Part shown: piece by piece, positions 41,286 through 48,991 of the stretch
How the letters are laid out: every line of letters begins with the position of its first letter
How positions within the stretch are numbered: position 1 is the first letter of the stretch
Assembly: GCA_945877855.1 (NCBI GenBank)
Contig: CAMDWA010000012.1
Location: 1 to 48,991, forward strand
Reading direction: 5' to 3'
DNA length: 48,991 bases
Origin: Thermoflexus hugenholtzii JAD2
GTDB taxonomy: Bacteria > Chloroflexota > Anaerolineae > J036 > Brachytrichaceae
The notes under the pieces: generated by a model
The model's input: only the letters and a program-made list of their open reading frames with translations
What the model was told of the DNA's origin: nothing
The model's database searches: none
Translations under genes and position numbers: made by a program

Positions 41286-43916
41286 TCATACTACCACCAA
41301 TTTCGCCAGCCGATCCGTGCCGCCGGACATTGACATGGCATCATCGCCAAAAGCCGCACGCCCACGCCGTTGTAAATTTCGGGCTTTAAGCGATTTCGCA
41401 TTCCCTTTCACCGTCACATACACAATTGTGTCATCGGCAGCCGCAATGACAGCATCGGCTACCGTTGCGTCTTTCAACAACTTCGTCGTCACCACGCCTT
41501 TACCAGCCCGTCCTTGAATGGGGTAATCGTCGATCACCAAGCGCTTGGCCTTGCCATCAGTGGTCGCTAAAATCACATCATGCTCCACCGCATAAGTTTG
41601 CTGCACCAACGTCAACGCCATTACCAAATCGCCATTCTCAAGTTTCATGCCTACCACCCCACCTGCGGGCAAACCCATGGGTCGCACCTCCTCTTGTTTA
41701 AAACGAATGGCCATACCAAGCTGGCTAAATAACATTACTTCTTCGTCACCCTTGGTCATATGGGCGCTAATCACCGTGTCGGTATCGCTAACGCCACATG
41801 CTACAAACATTTGGCCCGGCACGGTGGGCAAGGCGCTCAATTCGCTGCGTTTAACCATGCTGCTGGCCGTGCAAGTAATGAGGAACCCGCCGCCTTCGCG
41901 CTTAACTTGATCACGTTCAAGCGCAAATGCTCCCGCCACCTCGTCATCTTTTAAAAATGGTGATAACGCACTCAGCGGCGCACCCTCACCAGCCGTCACA
42001 TCTTCGATCGGCAAATTATTCACCCCCAACACAACCGCCCGTCCCGATGACCCAATGACATAAATAAGAGCTTTGGCGCTGGTCTTCACAATTGCGGCAG
42101 GCACTTCTTTGGCCGCTGCTGTCACACGTGGTTGCTCGTTTACTCGGCCAATTTTGCCATTGCTGCCCACGATCACATAACAATCTTCTTCGGGAATCAG
42201 ATCATGCGTAGTCAACGCCATCTGATCGATTTTAGATTTTAGATTTTGGGTTTTAGATTTTGAATTTGCCTCAGCCGCATGGTCCGGCTCACTTCCGTCT
42301 TGGTTCTTGGTTCTTGATTCTTGACTCTTGACTCTCGATTCTGGAATCTTGCCAACAATCGCCGTGCGACGTGCATCGCCAAAACGCTGCTTGAGCGACA
42401 CCAATTCAGCTTTAATTGCCCCCAGCATTTTGGCGGGGTTTGTCAACAACGACTCTAAATGCGCAATGATTTTGCGTTTTTCGGCCAATTCTTCTTCGAG
42501 CTTTTTGCGTTCAAGCGCCGCCAAACGCCGCAAGGGCATTTCGAGAATGGCCTGTGCCTGTAAATCGCTAAATGCGAACTGCGAAATCAAGCCCTTACGC
42601 GCCATGTCAACATCTTTTGAGGCACGAATAAGTTTAATGATCTCATCGATCACATCCAAGGCCTTAACCAATCCTTCTAAAATATGCGCCCGCTCACGCG
42701 CCCGCGTCAAGTCAAATTCGCTACGGCGGCGCACCACCTCACGCCGATGCTCAATAAACACCTGCAACATCTTGCGCAACGACAACACCCGTGGCTCACC
42801 ATCGACCAAAGCCAACATAATCACCCCAAACGTGCTACGCATAGCGGTATATTTATATAGCGCCGCCAAAATCTTACGCGCATCTTCACCCTTGCCAATA
42901 TCAATCACGATCCGCATCCCGCGCCGGTCACTTTCATCGTGAATGTCGGTGATACCCGTAATCTTGCCATCCCGCGCCAAATCGGCAATACGCTCAATTA
43001 ACGCTGCTTTATTTACCGCATAGGGCAATTCGCTCACAATAATATGCGTTTTGCCGCGTTGCCCATCTTCAATATGGGTCTTGGCCTGCACAATCAGTTT
43101 GCCGCGCCCAGTGCCATAACAAGCGCGAATAATATCTTCTTGTTCGGGGGTATCGCCATAACGAAAAACGATACCACCCGTCGGGAAATCCGGCCCCTTG
43201 ACATATTTCATCAAGTCATCGACATCAACTTCAATCTCGGGCAAGGCTTCAAATGTGCGCGTGTTGTCTTTACCTGCCACCACCACTGCCGACAAATTCG
43301 GCAACGCGATATATTTGTCGATCATAAAACAAGTAGCATCGCAAATTTCACCCATGTTGTGCGGCGGTATATTGGTCGCCATGCCAACGGCGATACCGGT
43401 CGCCCCATTCAACAGCAAATTGGGCAATGCCGCTGGCAACACGGTCGGCTCTTGTTGGGTGCCATCATAGTTCTCAACAAAATCAACTGTCTCTTTGTCA
43501 AGGTCGGCCAACAAATCCATCGCAGGATGGCTCAATCTCGCCTCGGTGTAACGCATCGCGGCAGGGGGATCGCCATCGATGCTGCCAAAGTTGCCCTGAC
43601 CGTCGACCAGCAAATAGCGCATTGAAAAATCTTGCGCCATACGTGCCATCGCCTCATACACGCTAGCATCGCCGTGCGGGTGATATTTGCCCAGCACATC
43701 ACCCACAATACGCGCACTTTTGCGATATGGCGTGTCGGCCCGCAAACCATTGTCATGCATCACATACAAAATACGGCGCTGCACCGGCTTTAGGCCGTCA
43801 CGGGCATCAGGCAATGCGCGTGACACAATCACGCTCATTGAATACGACAAATAAGCCTGCTTCATCTCGGTGTCAATATCGACACGCCGAATACGCCCAA
43901 TTTGGGCTGTATCCAT
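41286..43916 (-). CDS. gyrA: DNA gyrase subunit A
   Basis: 876 residues from ATG 43916; an ATG at 43988 would add 24. The internal start is preferred because AGGGGG lies 8 nt before it and it yields the usual N-terminus. Type II topoisomerase breakage subunit: [21 protein letters not shown]-like start, the quinolone region [17 protein letters not shown], active-site tyrosine in [10 protein letters not shown], a coiled-coil tower, and a C-terminal beta-pinwheel with a degenerate GyrA box ([10 protein letters not shown]). The usual Ser83 position is alanine (GDAS), as in mycobacteria. Between the breakage domain and pinwheel (residues about 525-563) is an extra linker with SRVKSQESR and [13 protein letters not shown], encoded by repeat DNA. 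ParC is an alternative name but less likely given the box. Confidence 0.93.
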   Translation of the reverse strand: MDTAQIGRIRRVDIDTEMKQAYLSYSMSVIVSRALPDARDGLKPVQRRILYVMHDNGLRADTPYRKSARIVGDVLGKYHPHGDASVYEAMARMAQDFSMRYLLVDGQGNFGSIDGDPPAAMRYTEARLSHPAMDLLADLDKETVDFVENYDGTQQEPTVLPAALPNLLLNGATGIAVGMATNIPPHNMGEICDATCFMIDKYIALPNLSAVVVAGKDNTRTFEALPEIEVDVDDLMKYVKGPDFPTGGIVFRYGDTPEQEDIIRACYGTGRGKLIVQAKTHIEDGQRGKTHIIVSELPYAVNKAALIERIADLARDGKITGITDIHDESDRRGMRIVIDIGKGEDARKILAALYKYTAMRSTFGVIMLALVDGEPRVLSLRKMLQVFIEHRREVVRRRSEFDLTRARERAHILEGLVKALDVIDEIIKLIRASKDVDMARKGLISQFAFSDLQAQAILEMPLRRLAALERKKLEEELAEKRKIIAHLESLLTNPAKMLGAIKAELVSLKQRFGDARRTAIVGKIPESRVKSQESRTKNQDGSEPDHAAEANSKSKTQNLKSKIDQMALTTHDLIPEEDCYVIVGSNGKIGRVNEQPRVTAAAKEVPAAIVKTSAKALIYVIGSSGRAVVLGVNNLPIEDVTAGEGAPLSALSPFLKDDEVAGAFALERDQVKREGGGFLITCTASSMVKRSELSALPTVPGQMFVACGVSDTDTVISAHMTKGDEEVMLFSQLGMAIRFKQEEVRPMGLPAGGVVGMKLENGDLVMALTLVQQTYAVEHDVILATTDGKAKRLVIDDYPIQGRAGKGVVTTKLLKDATVADAVIAAADDTIVYVTVKGNAKSLKARNLQRRGRAAFGDDAMSMSGGTDRLAKLVVV
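42229..42343 (-). repeat. Repeat cassette 9, in frame inside gyrA
   Basis: On the plus strand, TTTTAGA units (42229-42265) and TTGGTTC/TTGACTC units (42300-42343) lie on either side of 34 bp of ordinary sequence. The second word is the same as in priA. One TTTTAGA copy is altered to TTTTGGG, which avoids an in-frame stop. Confidence 0.88.
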
Positions 43917-44173
43917 GTCTAATGCCCCCTGAAAGGCGGCTCCATTTGCAGGGTTATGTGCTTCGTAAGGTTTTTGTTTGCTGGCCATTTGCGTATTACT
44001 TTAGTTGCCAGAACAAACGTTCCAGCCTATAACTATTCTAACGCAAAATCAAAAGCAGGTGTGGAATGGATAACAAAATGACGAGGATGAAGTTAATAAA
44101 TAGCTCTAATTCGAAAACTTGCCAGTTTACTTAGAAATCATGAAAAAAGCCCTTTTTTAAATACAATCTACTT

Positions 44174-44193
44174 TATCCGAGCAAATTCGGATA
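44174..44193 (+). promoter_or_regulatory. Hairpin before the subtilase Shine-Dalgarno site
   Basis: TATCCGA pairs with TCGGATA over a 6-nt loop, directly before AGGAAG at about 44196. TACAAT at 44162-44167 may be a -10 box, which would put the hairpin at the 5' end of the mRNA. Confidence 0.35.
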
Positions 44194-44206
44194 GTAGGAA
44201 GTAATT

Positions 44207-46327
44207 ATGATAATAAATAAAATAAAAAAATACTCAAAGTCAATCTTGATTGCGGTAGCGCTAGTCACAACCTGTCAACCATTAATACCTTTACAAGCTC
44301 AAAGCAAATTACCTCCTAATGAAAATTTATTTTTCAACAAACAAGATTTGCAAGCGCCTGTTACGCAACTTATCATCAAATACAAAGATGCATCAAAATA
44401 TCGTGTAGCAACACCAATTCAGTTTGCACGTGAGGCAGATTGGAATACAACGCCGCTGATGCATCAATTACTTGATAGTGCCGTTATGGAACTCAGCCAA
44501 ATTGCAGGGGTAAAACTATCACATTTACGTGAAATGTCTGGCGATGCCCACGTATTAAAATTTGCAAATTCACTCCCATTTAAAGAAGCCGAAATATTGG
44601 CAAAAAAAATTGCAACACACCCAGACATTGCACTCGCTGAGATTGATGTCATCGAAAAATTATATTCACAACCAGAAATTGTGCCAAACGATACAGAATT
44701 TTCACAACAATGGCATCTTAAGAAACCTACCAGCACAGAATTTGGTATCAATGTCGTCGAAGCTTGGGACACAACTACCGGTAATGCAAATATTGTAATT
44801 GCAGTGGTGGACAGTGGAATTTTAGCCGATCATCCAGATTTAAAAGGGCACATTTTGCCGGGCTATGATTTTATTAGTGATACACGGCTTTCAAACGATG
44901 GAGATGGCCGCGATGCAAATGCCTCGGACCCCGGGACTTGGGGAACTGTATTAGAATGCCTTGGCAACCCTAATTACCCAGATTATTTTCTTAAAAGTTC
45001 TTGGCATGGCACTCATGTTGCCGGGAGTATTGGTGCTGCAAGTAATAATAACCAAGGTGTTGCTGGCATTAACACAATATCAAAAGTTCAAGCGGTGCGG
45101 GTATTGGGGAAATGTGGCGTAGGTTTTCGGTCAGATATTATTGACGGAATGCGCTGGGCTGGTGGGCTAGCCATACCAGGCGTACCTGCCAATAATACCC
45201 CTGCCCGCGTTATCAATTTAAGCTTGGGCGGATATAGCACAATTTGCCCTGATTTTTATCAAAGTGCAGTCGATGAACTCGTAGCTAAAAATGTGGCGAT
45301 TGTGGTTGCATCTGGCAATAGCACAACAGAGGCAAAATATCAAAGCCCAGCAAACTGCCGTGGCGTTATTTCAGTTGGCGGCAGCATTTTTAATGGAAGC
45401 CTATCGACTTTCAGTAGTTGGGGCGACAAGTCCCAAATCACGGTTTCCGCACCAGGTGGCGATGAAAATCGCGGCATTCTCTCAACTTCAAATGATGGTA
45501 AAAAAGGGCCAGGTGAATATATTTATGAATCGATGGTGGGAACAAGCATGGCAGCCCCCCAAGTCGCTGGGATTGTCTCATTAATGTTATCAGTAAAACC
45601 AGCACTTACCCCTGCACGGGTTGCACAATTGCTACAGCAAACGGTCAGCCCCTTCCCAAGCAATGAATCTTGTGGCACCCTCGTCGGTGGCCCAGGAATT
45701 GCAAATGCTGCCAATGCCGTAAATAATGCAAAAAACGATTCAACAAAGGTGTTCTTACCCGCACAATTTTATGATTTTGTTATTGCAGAACCACAACCGG
45801 TCGAAACCCCACCCACATTAGCGCGAATGACCTTCGCAAAAAAATCATTAGCAACTACAACTATTCTCAATGGCAGCTTCGAATGTCGTGGCGCACTATG
45901 GAAGAACTATTCGAAGAAGAGCAACTATGACATGTGGATACCTCTTACTGGGCAAAATAACAGCCTAAAAGCCCAACACGGCATCATGGCAGCTGGCCTT
46001 GGTGGATATAATGACGAAATTCAGGCGATCGGGCAAGACGTAACAATCTCTGCCGACAATCCAAATTTAGTGTTTTACTATATTGTGGGGTCTGCTGAAG
46101 GTAATAATTGTAACAATGATGTAGCAACAGTTCGTGTCAATGGTTCAAATGTCTTATTCAGTTTGCCGTTATGTGGTTCGACACAATCAAACACATGGAC
46201 TCGAAAATCAATCTCTTTAGCAGCTTATGTTGGTCAAACCATCGATTTAGAATTTCGAGTAACAACCAATGCAAGTCAAGCAAGCGCCTTGTTAATCGAT
46301 AACATCACCTTAACCGCCGGACCTTAA
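44207..46327 (+). CDS. Secreted subtilisin-like serine protease (S8 family)
   Basis: 706 residues. Signal peptide at 1-32 (SILIAVALVTTCQPLIPLQA), an inhibitor-like propeptide (about 50-155), and the S8 catalytic domain with D202 in AVVDSGILADHPDL, H267 in SWHGTHVAGSIGA, N371 in VASGNS and S447 in VGTSMAAPQVAGI. Residues about 545-706 form a C-terminal beta-sandwich-like domain (NGSFECRGALW, VFYYIVGSAEG, IDLEFRVTTNASQ) resembling carbohydrate-binding or bacterial pre-peptidase domains. The gene is clearly more AT-rich than gyrA and the other neighbours, with many AAA, AAT and ATT codons, which suggests transfer. An ideal Shine-Dalgarno site and a strong terminator frame it as a single unit. 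Confidence 0.92.
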   Translation: MIINKIKKYSKSILIAVALVTTCQPLIPLQAQSKLPPNENLFFNKQDLQAPVTQLIIKYKDASKYRVATPIQFAREADWNTTPLMHQLLDSAVMELSQIAGVKLSHLREMSGDAHVLKFANSLPFKEAEILAKKIATHPDIALAEIDVIEKLYSQPEIVPNDTEFSQQWHLKKPTSTEFGINVVEAWDTTTGNANIVIAVVDSGILADHPDLKGHILPGYDFISDTRLSNDGDGRDANASDPGTWGTVLECLGNPNYPDYFLKSSWHGTHVAGSIGAASNNNQGVAGINTISKVQAVRVLGKCGVGFRSDIIDGMRWAGGLAIPGVPANNTPARVINLSLGGYSTICPDFYQSAVDELVAKNVAIVVASGNSTTEAKYQSPANCRGVISVGGSIFNGSLSTFSSWGDKSQITVSAPGGDENRGILSTSNDGKKGPGEYIYESMVGTSMAAPQVAGIVSLMLSVKPALTPARVAQLLQQTVSPFPSNESCGTLVGGPGIANAANAVNNAKNDSTKVFLPAQFYDFVIAEPQPVETPPTLARMTFAKKSLATTTILNGSFECRGALWKNYSKKSNYDMWIPLTGQNNSLKAQHGIMAAGLGGYNDEIQAIGQDVTISADNPNLVFYYIVGSAEGNNCNNDVATVRVNGSNVLFSLPLCGSTQSNTWTRKSISLAAYVGQTIDLEFRVTTNASQASALLIDNITLTAGP

Positions 46328-46344
46328 AAAATTTAAAACGCAAC

Positions 46345-46376
46345 AAAAAAGGCGGGGGAAATTCCCCGCCTTTTTT
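46345..46376. terminator. Bidirectional intrinsic terminator
   Basis: AAAAAAGGCGGGG pairs with CCCCGCCTTTTTT around a short GGAAATT loop. A-runs and T-runs on both sides serve the subtilase gene and the convergent adenosyltransferase gene. Confidence 0.9.
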
Positions 46377-46378
46377 GT

Positions 46379-46930
46379 TCAACCTTTCGCCAACGTCACG
46401 CCGCTCACGCCAGCAAGGCCATTCTCAAAAATCATCAACACAAACAACAACGATGACAGCCGATTAAGATAACGCCCAAGCGCGGCATTTTCAACCACAC
46501 CTTCGTGCAGCAAGCGCGTCACAACCCGCTCGGCACGGCGCACAATGGTGCGTGCCAAATCAAGATACGCGCCAACCAATGTATCGCCCGGCACCACAAA
46601 TTCTTTGGGCAGGGTGATTTCAGCCGTAATCGCGTCGGTTTCGCGTTCAAGCCACTGCACCTTGGTGCTGTCTATTTTGCGAAATTGCGGGGCCACCTGC
46701 GGGGTCGATGCTAGCTCCGCCATCATATGATATAAATCACGCTGGGTCGCCAATAGTAAATCTTTGGTGCGATGGCTGTGGGCGCTGGCGCGAGCAATGC
46801 CGAGCGCCGAATTTGCCTCATCAACCGTGCCATAGGCCTCGGGCTGCAAGGCATATTTAGCCACCCGCCCCTCGCCAAGCAAGCCGGTGTAGCCATCGTC
46901 ACCAGTGCGGGTATAAAGTTGCATAGCCAT
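46379..46930 (-). CDS. Cob(I)alamin adenosyltransferase, PduO type
   Basis: About 183 residues from ATG 46930 (46924 is a second ATG). Transfers the adenosyl group of ATP to cob(I)alamin. Seen: LYTRTGDDGYTGLLGEGRV (ATP loop), YGTVDEANSALGIARA, the helical bundle with DLYHMMAELAS, FVVPGDTLVGAYLDLARTIVRRAERVV and NRLSSLLFVL. Trimeric in family members. The start is 1 nt after the stop of the upstream haem-binding protein gene, so the two are coupled. No cobalamin-dependent enzyme is in the window. Confidence 0.9.
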   Translation of the reverse strand: MAMQLYTRTGDDGYTGLLGEGRVAKYALQPEAYGTVDEANSALGIARASAHSHRTKDLLLATQRDLYHMMAELASTPQVAPQFRKIDSTKVQWLERETDAITAEITLPKEFVVPGDTLVGAYLDLARTIVRRAERVVTRLLHEGVVENAALGRYLNRLSSLLFVLMIFENGLAGVSGVTLAKG

Positions 46931-46931
46931 A

Positions 46932-47411
46932 TTATGGTTTGGGTTGGGCAGCAGTTCCACGCTGACGCTGAGGTGCATCGCCAAATGTCGCCACTAACCC
47001 TTTAATCAGTTGCTCTTTTTCGGCATCCGTCAAACGGGCTTCGGGGTGCAATGGCACATAACCTGTATCAGGCATACTGCCATTGCGCACAGCTCGCGCT
47101 GCTTCGTCGCCATGATTATTCCTGCGTCCCCATTCTGACACGTTAAACTCTTTACGACCATCGTCAACATGTTTTTGGATTAACCAAGATACCGGTGCAA
47201 CATTACTATACCAAGGCCACACTGTTTGATTGCTATGACAATCGGCACAAGTGCGGTCAAATAAGGCTTTAGTTGTGGGGCTATCCCATTTTGGTTCGCC
47301 AGTTACAGGGGGATTGGTATGATTGCGCCCGTATGGCACCAATTGAATGCCTAAACCCAAAACAATAATACCGATAGGGACTCGTGAAAGAATACGATTT
47401 GTCCGATTCAT
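46932..47411 (-). CDS. Membrane-anchored haem-binding protein (Haem_bd type)
   Basis: 159 residues. A single N-terminal membrane anchor ([17 protein letters not shown]) is followed by one c-type haem motif C55-A-D-C-H59 and the conserved [19 protein letters not shown] region with [14 protein letters not shown] of the Haem_bd family. The C-terminal part has [19 protein letters not shown], the other family mark. Probably faces the outside of the membrane and carries or senses electrons; the partner is unknown. Coupled to the adenosyltransferase gene, with no evident functional link. Confidence 0.85.
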   Translation of the reverse strand: MNRTNRILSRVPIGIIVLGLGIQLVPYGRNHTNPPVTGEPKWDSPTTKALFDRTCADCHSNQTVWPWYSNVAPVSWLIQKHVDDGRKEFNVSEWGRRNNHGDEAARAVRNGSMPDTGYVPLHPEARLTDAEKEQLIKGLVATFGDAPQRQRGTAAQPKP

Positions 47412-47538
47412 AATGATTTGCTATTTTATATGGTCATTATGGGGCATGGTTCAAGTTAGATTGACAGTTTAACCCACAGATTAGCCTCTATGCTAGTGCC
47501 ATAATTATATCGGAACAAATTATTTTCGAGGTGTAGAA

Positions 47539-48991
47539 ATGGCTGCTAGACGCGATGAGATTACTGGAAAAGAAAGACTGACAATGGGCTTGGCAATTCT
47601 GTCACCCGAACGGGCGTATGGAACGATGACAAAACTAAGCGATAAGTGGCAAATGTCACGACAAGCGCTTTACGCGATGGCGGTAAAACTGAAAGATGGC
47701 ATAGAAACTTTGTTAAGCCCAGGGCCGCATGGGCCGGTGGCTGAAACGCCGTGGGTAGATGACAACAGACTGAAACGAATGACAGTGGTGCTATGTGAAT
47801 GTGGGGTAAGCCAACGCGGGACGCAAAAGTGTCTAAGCGAAGGATTAGATGCAAACATGTCGCTGGGATGGGTGAATAAGACCCTGTATGATGCGGAGAA
47901 GGCAGCGGCACGGGTAAATGCGATGTGGCAACCCAAAAGTGATGAGAGTTTGTCTGGGGATGAAATCTACTCACAAGATCAGCCAAACCTATTATTAGTA
48001 GGCAATGAGTCAACTTACGTATATGGGCTAACTCGACAACTCGATTGCACGGGCGAAACATGGGGGTGTGTCTTGTTAGATCATCCGACGTGTCCACAAT
48101 TTAACAGCGATGCTGGGGTTGGGTTGGCAAGTGGGGTAAAACAAGCTGGGCTGCTGGTTCATCAATTGGATTGGGATCATGTGATAAGGCCGATGTGGGG
48201 ACAGGTGTGTCGCGGTGAAGCGCAGGCCTATGCGGCAATCGCAGCCTATGAAGCACGGCTTGTGTTATACAAAGAGGCCAAAACCCCAGGGCGTTTGGCA
48301 CAGCATTTGGCCGTATTAAATCGACTGGCCCAAGAGATGCAGGAGAAGATTACGCGGGCGGATGACTTTCGCAAGTTGGCTGAACAGGTGGATGCTGAAT
48401 TTGGCTTAATTGAGATCAACAGCGGTAGGGTGCGTAACCCCGACCTCGCAGCGCAACGCTTGCAAGTAATTGGGCAGCTATTCAAACAGTGGACGGGCGT
48501 GATCTATCAAAAGGTCGGCAGCTATTTTAGCAACCTTTCGACTGGCTTGTTTGCTTATGTGCCACGACTACAGTCTGCACTACAACCCTTGTTTGAGCGC
48601 TGGGGAACCCCGGCGATTTTGGCTTTGTCTCGGATATGGCAGTATGAAGCAGATATTCGCCGTCACCCCCGTTCGGATATAGAATGTCAGCGGATTCACA
48701 AGGCGTGGGCGACTTGTCTGGACGATGCTTTTCTTGTATTGGGCGATCAACTTTGGCTCGCTTGGGACGAGATCAGCGCGATTTTGGGCAAAGTTTGGCG
48801 GGGTAGTTCTTTGGCTGAGTGCATAAATAGCAAACTCCGTCCGGTCTTGAATCGTCGCGATCAGACAGATCAAGGTTGCCTTGATTTATTTCGATTTTTA
48901 CATAATTCTCGTGTCTATAACCGTGGCAAACGGGCGGGGTATAGCCCTGCCCAATTAGTTGATTTAGACGTGCCCGATGATCCTTTGACTT
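47539..48991 (+). CDS. DDE-type transposase, incomplete at window end
   Basis: An open frame of at least 484 codons starting at ATG 47539, with GAGGTG 5 nt before it, and no stop before the window ends. N-terminal helix-turn-helix-like part (SPERAYGTMTKLSDKWQMSRQALYAM over two helices), then a probable DDE core: D141 in SGDEIYS, D191 in NSDAGVGLASG, and E427 in SLAECINSKLRP, followed by LDLFRFLHNSRVYNRGKRAG and SPAQLV. A long mainly helical insert (about 210-410) lies between the second D and E. The C-terminal pattern is typical of transposases, but no named IS family is assigned. The right end and right terminal repeat are outside the window; the left end should lie within 47412-47538. No frameshift is seen, so it may be active. 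Confidence 0.75.
   Translation, partial: MAARRDEITGKERLTMGLAILSPERAYGTMTKLSDKWQMSRQALYAMAVKLKDGIETLLSPGPHGPVAETPWVDDNRLKRMTVVLCECGVSQRGTQKCLSEGLDANMSLGWVNKTLYDAEKAAARVNAMWQPKSDESLSGDEIYSQDQPNLLLVGNESTYVYGLTRQLDCTGETWGCVLLDHPTCPQFNSDAGVGLASGVKQAGLLVHQLDWDHVIRPMWGQVCRGEAQAYAAIAAYEARLVLYKEAKTPGRLAQHLAVLNRLAQEMQEKITRADDFRKLAEQVDAEFGLIEINSGRVRNPDLAAQRLQVIGQLFKQWTGVIYQKVGSYFSNLSTGLFAYVPRLQSALQPLFERWGTPAILALSRIWQYEADIRRHPRSDIECQRIHKAWATCLDDAFLVLGDQLWLAWDEISAILGKVWRGSSLAECINSKLRPVLNRRDQTDQGCLDLFRFLHNSRVYNRGKRAGYSPAQLVDLDVPDDPLT

Noticed and set aside
47561-48873. Minus-strand open frames at the right end
   Set aside because: They are shadows of the 484-codon plus-strand transposase frame, which has a Shine-Dalgarno site and DDE motif.

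Overview
The window (48,991 bp) reads as a chromosomal segment of a free-living bacterium, most likely a member of the Chloroflexota. This placement is inference. It rests on threonine/proline-rich linkers in secreted proteins, a STAND-type ATPase with TPR repeats next to a Crp/Fnr regulator, single-protein cell-envelope features with no outer-membrane genes, and many genes whose -10 box sits only 6-9 nt before the start codon. No rRNA, tRNA or CRISPR array is seen. Housekeeping anchors are a polyprenyl diphosphate synthase, IlvE, PriA, GyrA and an Rpe-Pgl fusion.

Layout. 0-3.9 kb: a four-helix-bundle (S23/IVP-like) gene, a polyprenyl synthase, a GT2 glycosyltransferase and a branched-chain aminotransferase, each separated by palindromic short-tandem-repeat cassettes. 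3.9-7 kb: xylulokinase, divergent SDR, and a small toxin-antitoxin pair. 7-10.7 kb: a minus-strand glycan operon (sugar transferase, PHP hydrolase, ATP-grasp, DegT aminotransferase), again with a different repeat cassette at every junction. 11-18.3 kb: hydrolase, methyltransferase, secreted protein, a STAND/TPR regulator translationally adjacent to a Crp/Fnr protein, and a haem-copper-oxidase-like membrane protein. 18.4-24.5 kb: a giant HzsA-like/Asp-box propeller/carbohydrate-binding secreted protein, a 600-bp region of structured repeats, and a DUF2828 gene broken by one frameshift. 24.6-31 kb: M20 peptidase, a helicase-associated-domain protein, a LysM coiled-coil protein, a DUF937-like protein with internal repeats, and the Rpe-Pgl fusion. 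31-36.9 kb: PriA, lipoprotein, MFS transporter, SCP-x-type thiolase. 37-40 kb: a TetR, sterol-desaturase-family, DoxX, cytochrome P450 operon with candidate operators. 40-47.4 kb: DinB, a hypothetical, GyrA, an AT-rich subtilase, a cobalamin adenosyltransferase and a haem-binding membrane protein. 47.5 kb to the end: a DDE transposase open at the window edge.

The most unusual signal is a set of about eleven cassettes built from short (mostly 7-nt) tandem repeats. Most are arranged as inverted arms, with the repeat word differing from cassette to cassette. They lie between genes and often supply stop codons and C-terminal residues. In priA and gyrA they are inserted in frame, giving heptapeptide-periodic linkers. 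A second, unrelated family of about 115-bp elements with imperfect terminal inverted repeats and a co-varying 28-bp central stem occurs five times in full, partial or internally deleted form.
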